DNA from: Porticoccaceae bacterium
GTDB taxonomy: Bacteria; Pseudomonadota; Gammaproteobacteria; Pseudomonadales; Porticoccaceae
Assembly (NCBI GenBank): GCA_023228865.1
Contig: JALOAH010000132.1
Coordinates: forward strand, 1 to 8,604
Direction of reading: 5' to 3'
DNA: 8,604 nt
The translations under genes and the position numbers were made by a program. A model generated the notes under the pieces. That model was given only the letters and a program-made list of their open reading frames with translations. It was not told the origin of the DNA and did not search any database. Below, piece by piece: positions 6,289 through 8,604 of this stretch (positions within the stretch are counted from its first letter, which is position 1; each line of letters opens with the position of its first letter).

Positions 6289-8057
6289 TGACCGGTCCGA
6301 ACAGGCACCCTTATGCGCTTTTGGGGCTGGATGTGGGTGGGGTGAATTCACGTGTCAGTCTGGTGGGGATTTCTGATGGGAAATATCGCTTACTCGCAAG
6401 TGCCCAGTCGCTGACCTCCCTTGGACAGGATCTGCACATTGGCAGCGGTGTTGACCGGGCTGTGCAAGCCTTGCAGGGGAAAACCTACCACCTGTTTCTA
6501 AATGAAGATGGCGGTTTATTAACGCCGGTTGACCGTATCGGGCGCGGGCTGGACCGGGTCGGGATGACCCTGTCTGCTGGAAGGCGGATCAGGGTAGCCC
6601 TGTTGGGACTCTCCGATCAGGGTTCTCTCAAAGCCGCCAGGGTTTTAGTCGATTCGTTGCCGATGTGTGCTGTTACTTGCTTAGATGCTGCAATGCAAAT
6701 GGATGAGCAACGCGCCATTGGGAGTCTGCTTGCCGCATTGCCGGAGATTGTGATTGTTACCGGCGGGGAGGATCACGGCGCCGTAGAGACGATGCGCCGT
6801 ACTATTGAAATCGTGCGCACCATCTGCGGTCTATTGCCCCACGCTGTAAAACCGCTGATCCTTTATGCCGGGAATGCTGCCATGGAAGCCACAGCAAAAC
6901 AACGTTTGGAGCGGGTTGCCAGGTTGCGGATTGTGCCCAATCTTCAGCCGGCCTTTGGCAAGTATGACCTTACGCTTGCTCAAAGTTACCTGGAACGTGA
7001 GATCCTGCGTTCGTGCAAGACAGACTTACCTGGATCTGAGGTTTTGTTTGCGCTCACGGAGAATTTGTTTGGGCTCACAGGGCTCGGGGCAGAGCGGATG
7101 ATTCGCTGGCTCAGCCAGGTAAGAGCAGATGATTCAGAAAAGGTCACCTCAAGGGGCTTCCTGGCGGTTGACCTGGGCGGCGTGTACACCACGCTTGCGG
7201 CAAGCCAAAATGGCATCAGCGGGGCTGTGATGCTGGAAAAATTTCCCGACCTGGCTCACGTGGATCGGCGGGCGGCTGCTCAGGCGATTTGTGATTGGTC
7301 AGACACACCGGTGACCTTTGACGAAGCTGACCAGTTTTTGTGCAATTACGCTACGGTACCCCGATGGATTCCTGACACCCAGAAAACGCTCAGCCTCTCC
7401 CTGTCCTTTGCCCGTTATCGGCTGCAGCAGGGATTAATCTACCTGGCAAGGAATCATGATTGGCTGGAATATCATCCAGAGCGCGGTTTGCAGGGGTATT
7501 TTGAGCCTGTCATTGCCAGCGGCGCTGTGCTTACAGGTGCACCGGACCCAGCCCATGTGATGTTGACCTTGTTGGACGGGCTCCAGCCACGCCAAATTAC
7601 CACAATGGTGCTTGATCGTCACCATCTTCTTCCGCTTTTAGCCAAGTTTGGAGAAGTCGAACCCCTTGTACCGGTGCACTTATTGTCCTCTCCGGCATTT
7701 GAAAACTTGGGGACTGTGATTTCGACGGTGGGAGAGCTGCCCCGGGGGAAAACAGCCCTGTTAGTTGATGTTAAAACCGCATCTGGCGTAAGTTTCAGTC
7801 AGGAGGTGCAACACGGCTGGTTAGCACGTCTGAAGGTCCCCCAGGGTGAGCCAGCTGTGCTCGAATTAACCCCTCATCGCCGCGTGGACATCGGTTTTGG
7901 AGGCCGGGGGGGGGGGGGACGGCTAAAGGTGGTCGGCGGCAGGCTGGGAGTCGTGATCGATGCGCGCGGCCGCCCCTTGCAACTGCCAAAGCAGCCCGAA
8001 TTACGAATTGAATTTCTGAATCACTGGCAGCGCATGTTGCGGGCTGATCATGGATAA
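6288..8057 (+). CDS. GlmL/MutL-like ASKHA-fold ATPase with C-terminal extension
   Basis: The 589-aa product resembles GlmL/MutL, the accessory protein of glutamate (methylaspartate) mutase, a sugar kinase/Hsp70/actin-fold ATPase. Visible motifs are phosphate 1, GLDVGGVNSR (13-22, D15); phosphate 2, AVDLGGVYTT (293-302, D295); and the adenosine-type segment IASGAVLTGAPDP (409-421), followed by the family-typical region ending LDRHHLLPLLAKF. Canonical GlmL is about 460 aa. Here roughly 125 further residues form a beta-rich tail containing VDIGFGGRGGGG (533-544) and LGVVIDARGRPLQLP. I chose the ATG at 6288 because it overlaps the upstream stop (TGATG), follows a G-rich ribosome-binding site and leaves phosphate 1 near the N-terminus; the in-frame ATG at 6258 would add ten residues. 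No mutase subunit genes are nearby, so the substrate complex is unknown. The name MutL here is unrelated to mismatch repair. A G13 run lies at 7906-7918. Confidence 0.85.
   Translation: MTGPNRHPYALLGLDVGGVNSRVSLVGISDGKYRLLASAQSLTSLGQDLHIGSGVDRAVQALQGKTYHLFLNEDGGLLTPVDRIGRGLDRVGMTLSAGRRIRVALLGLSDQGSLKAARVLVDSLPMCAVTCLDAAMQMDEQRAIGSLLAALPEIVIVTGGEDHGAVETMRRTIEIVRTICGLLPHAVKPLILYAGNAAMEATAKQRLERVARLRIVPNLQPAFGKYDLTLAQSYLEREILRSCKTDLPGSEVLFALTENLFGLTGLGAERMIRWLSQVRADDSEKVTSRGFLAVDLGGVYTTLAASQNGISGAVMLEKFPDLAHVDRRAAAQAICDWSDTPVTFDEADQFLCNYATVPRWIPDTQKTLSLSLSFARYRLQQGLIYLARNHDWLEYHPERGLQGYFEPVIASGAVLTGAPDPAHVMLTLLDGLQPRQITTMVLDRHHLLPLLAKFGEVEPLVPVHLLSSPAFENLGTVISTVGELPRGKTALLVDVKTASGVSFSQEVQHGWLARLKVPQGEPAVLELTPHRRVDIGFGGRGGGGRLKVVGGRLGVVIDARGRPLQLPKQPELRIEFLNHWQRMLRADHG
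7906..7918 (+). repeat. G13 homopolymer inside the ATPase gene
   Basis: Thirteen consecutive Gs encode part of the R-G-G-G-G stretch at residues 540-544. Loss of one G would place a TAA a few bases downstream and remove the last 40-odd residues. Gain of one G would replace the C-terminus with an unrelated tail ending near 8010. Runs of this length are prone to polymerase slippage and also to sequencing error. Confidence 0.9.
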
Positions 8058-8060
8058 GTT

Positions 8061-8065
8061 GGGAG
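8061..8065 (+). promoter_or_regulatory. Ribosome-binding site fixing the start of the last gene
   Basis: GGGAG ends seven bases before the ATG at 8073. It is the clearest Shine-Dalgarno in the operon along with that at 2538-2543. It supports independent initiation of the final gene, which lies 15 bp after the ATPase stop rather than overlapping it. Confidence 0.6.
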
Positions 8066-8072
8066 ATTAACG

Positions 8073-8604
8073 ATGTTATTACCGGTGGCCAGGGCAGGAA
8101 CCATCAAGGAGATTCAACGCGTACGCAGGCTGAAATACCCAGGGGAAGTGCTGGTCTATGAGGGCCAGCAGGTTTTGCCCGAAGATGTGATTGCGCAAGC
8201 GAGCTTGCCTGCCGAGATCCTCATGGTGGAAATCGCAGACAGTTTGGGGGTAGACGTTCTGACGGTAAAGGAATTTTTGGTGCGCGAGCCGGGCGAACAA
8301 CTCCACGAGGGCGATGTCATCGCAAAAATAACCGGCCCGCTTTCACGCCTGGTCCGCGTACCAGCAGATGGACGCTTTATTGGGCTTCACCTGGGCAAGG
8401 CGGCATTCGAGGTCGGGTACAGGACGATCCAGGTCAGGGCAGGGATGATGGGTGTGGTCCAGGCTGTGTTTCCAGATTATGGCGCGATGATATCTGCCGC
8501 TGGTTTCTTGCTGCAAGGATTGTGGGGCAACGGTGCGATTGGTTTTGGAGAATTAAGAATTGTCGAGGAAGCGTGGACGCAACCTTTGACTCCAGGCATG
8601 CTGA
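8073..8604 (+). CDS. Beta-rich hypothetical protein downstream of GlmL-like ATPase, cut by window edge
   Basis: From the ATG at 8073 the frame is open for 177 codons to the window edge, so the C-terminus is missing. The sequence begins MLLPVARAGTIKEIQRVR. It contains short beta-strand segments of the barrel-sandwich-hybrid kind seen in lipoyl/biotinyl-like domains: GEVLVYEGQQVLPEDVIAQA (24-43) and a second GEQLHEGDVIAKI (74-86) followed by VRVPADGRFIGL. A later stretch, GVVQAVFPDYGAMISAAG and LLQGLWGNGAIGFGELRI, is distinctive. There are no TM segments or cysteine clusters, so it is probably cytoplasmic. I recognise no lipoyl-attachment lysine motif, so it is not a standard carrier domain. 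Its place directly after the ATPase suggests a partner or substrate-side subunit; the function is unknown. Confidence 0.8.
   Translation, partial: MLLPVARAGTIKEIQRVRRLKYPGEVLVYEGQQVLPEDVIAQASLPAEILMVEIADSLGVDVLTVKEFLVREPGEQLHEGDVIAKITGPLSRLVRVPADGRFIGLHLGKAAFEVGYRTIQVRAGMMGVVQAVFPDYGAMISAAGFLLQGLWGNGAIGFGELRIVEEAWTQPLTPGML

Noticed and set aside
6288..8057. Mismatch-repair MutL
   Set aside because: The shared name is misleading. There is no GHKL ATPase motif set; the DxGG motifs and C-terminal region are those of the GlmL-type ASKHA family.
8073..8604. A biotin or lipoyl carrier protein
   Set aside because: The beta-hairpin spacing is suggestive but no MKM-type or DKA-type attachment motif is visible in the part seen.

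Overview
The window looks like a chromosomal segment from a member of the Chloroflexota, probably Anaerolineae. I infer this from protein style only: the GlmL-like ATPase with its C-terminal extension, the DUF6754-like protein and the zinc-ribbon/acidic/membrane protein recall cassettes I associate with that phylum. No rRNA or other marker gene is present to confirm it. GC content is moderate and coding density is very high. I see no mobile element, tRNA, rRNA or CRISPR array.

Layout: two divergent transcription units leave a 123-bp intergenic region (2186-2308). To the left on the minus strand lie wecB/mnaA (UDP-GlcNAc 2-epimerase, 1046-2185) and a family-4-type glycosyltransferase (1-1001, running off the left edge). 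Together these form a small cell-surface polysaccharide module: the epimerase would supply UDP-ManNAc and the transferase would use some nucleotide sugar. To the right on the plus strand lies a compact run of seven genes (2309 to beyond 8604). Five of the six junctions overlap (four by ATGA, TAATG or TGATG, as detailed per gene), and the last gap is only 15 bp. The products are, in order: an 81-aa protein with a hydrophobic core, a DUF6754-like protein with a membrane segment at each end, a six-TM protein, a zinc-ribbon protein with an acidic cytoplasmic linker and an extracytoplasmic alpha/beta-like domain, a second six-TM protein, an ASKHA-fold GlmL/MutL-like ATPase, and a soluble beta-rich protein cut by the right edge.

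The most interesting part is this right-hand cassette. One predicted cytoplasmic ATPase is coupled to at least four predicted membrane proteins. No cobalamin-dependent mutase subunit is in view, although the ATPase family is named for glutamate mutase. I infer an envelope-associated, nucleotide-driven complex of unknown function. Other points of note are a 13-G homopolymer inside the ATPase gene, and good -10 elements on both sides of the divergent region placed so that both transcripts could begin at or next to the start codon (leaderless mRNAs).
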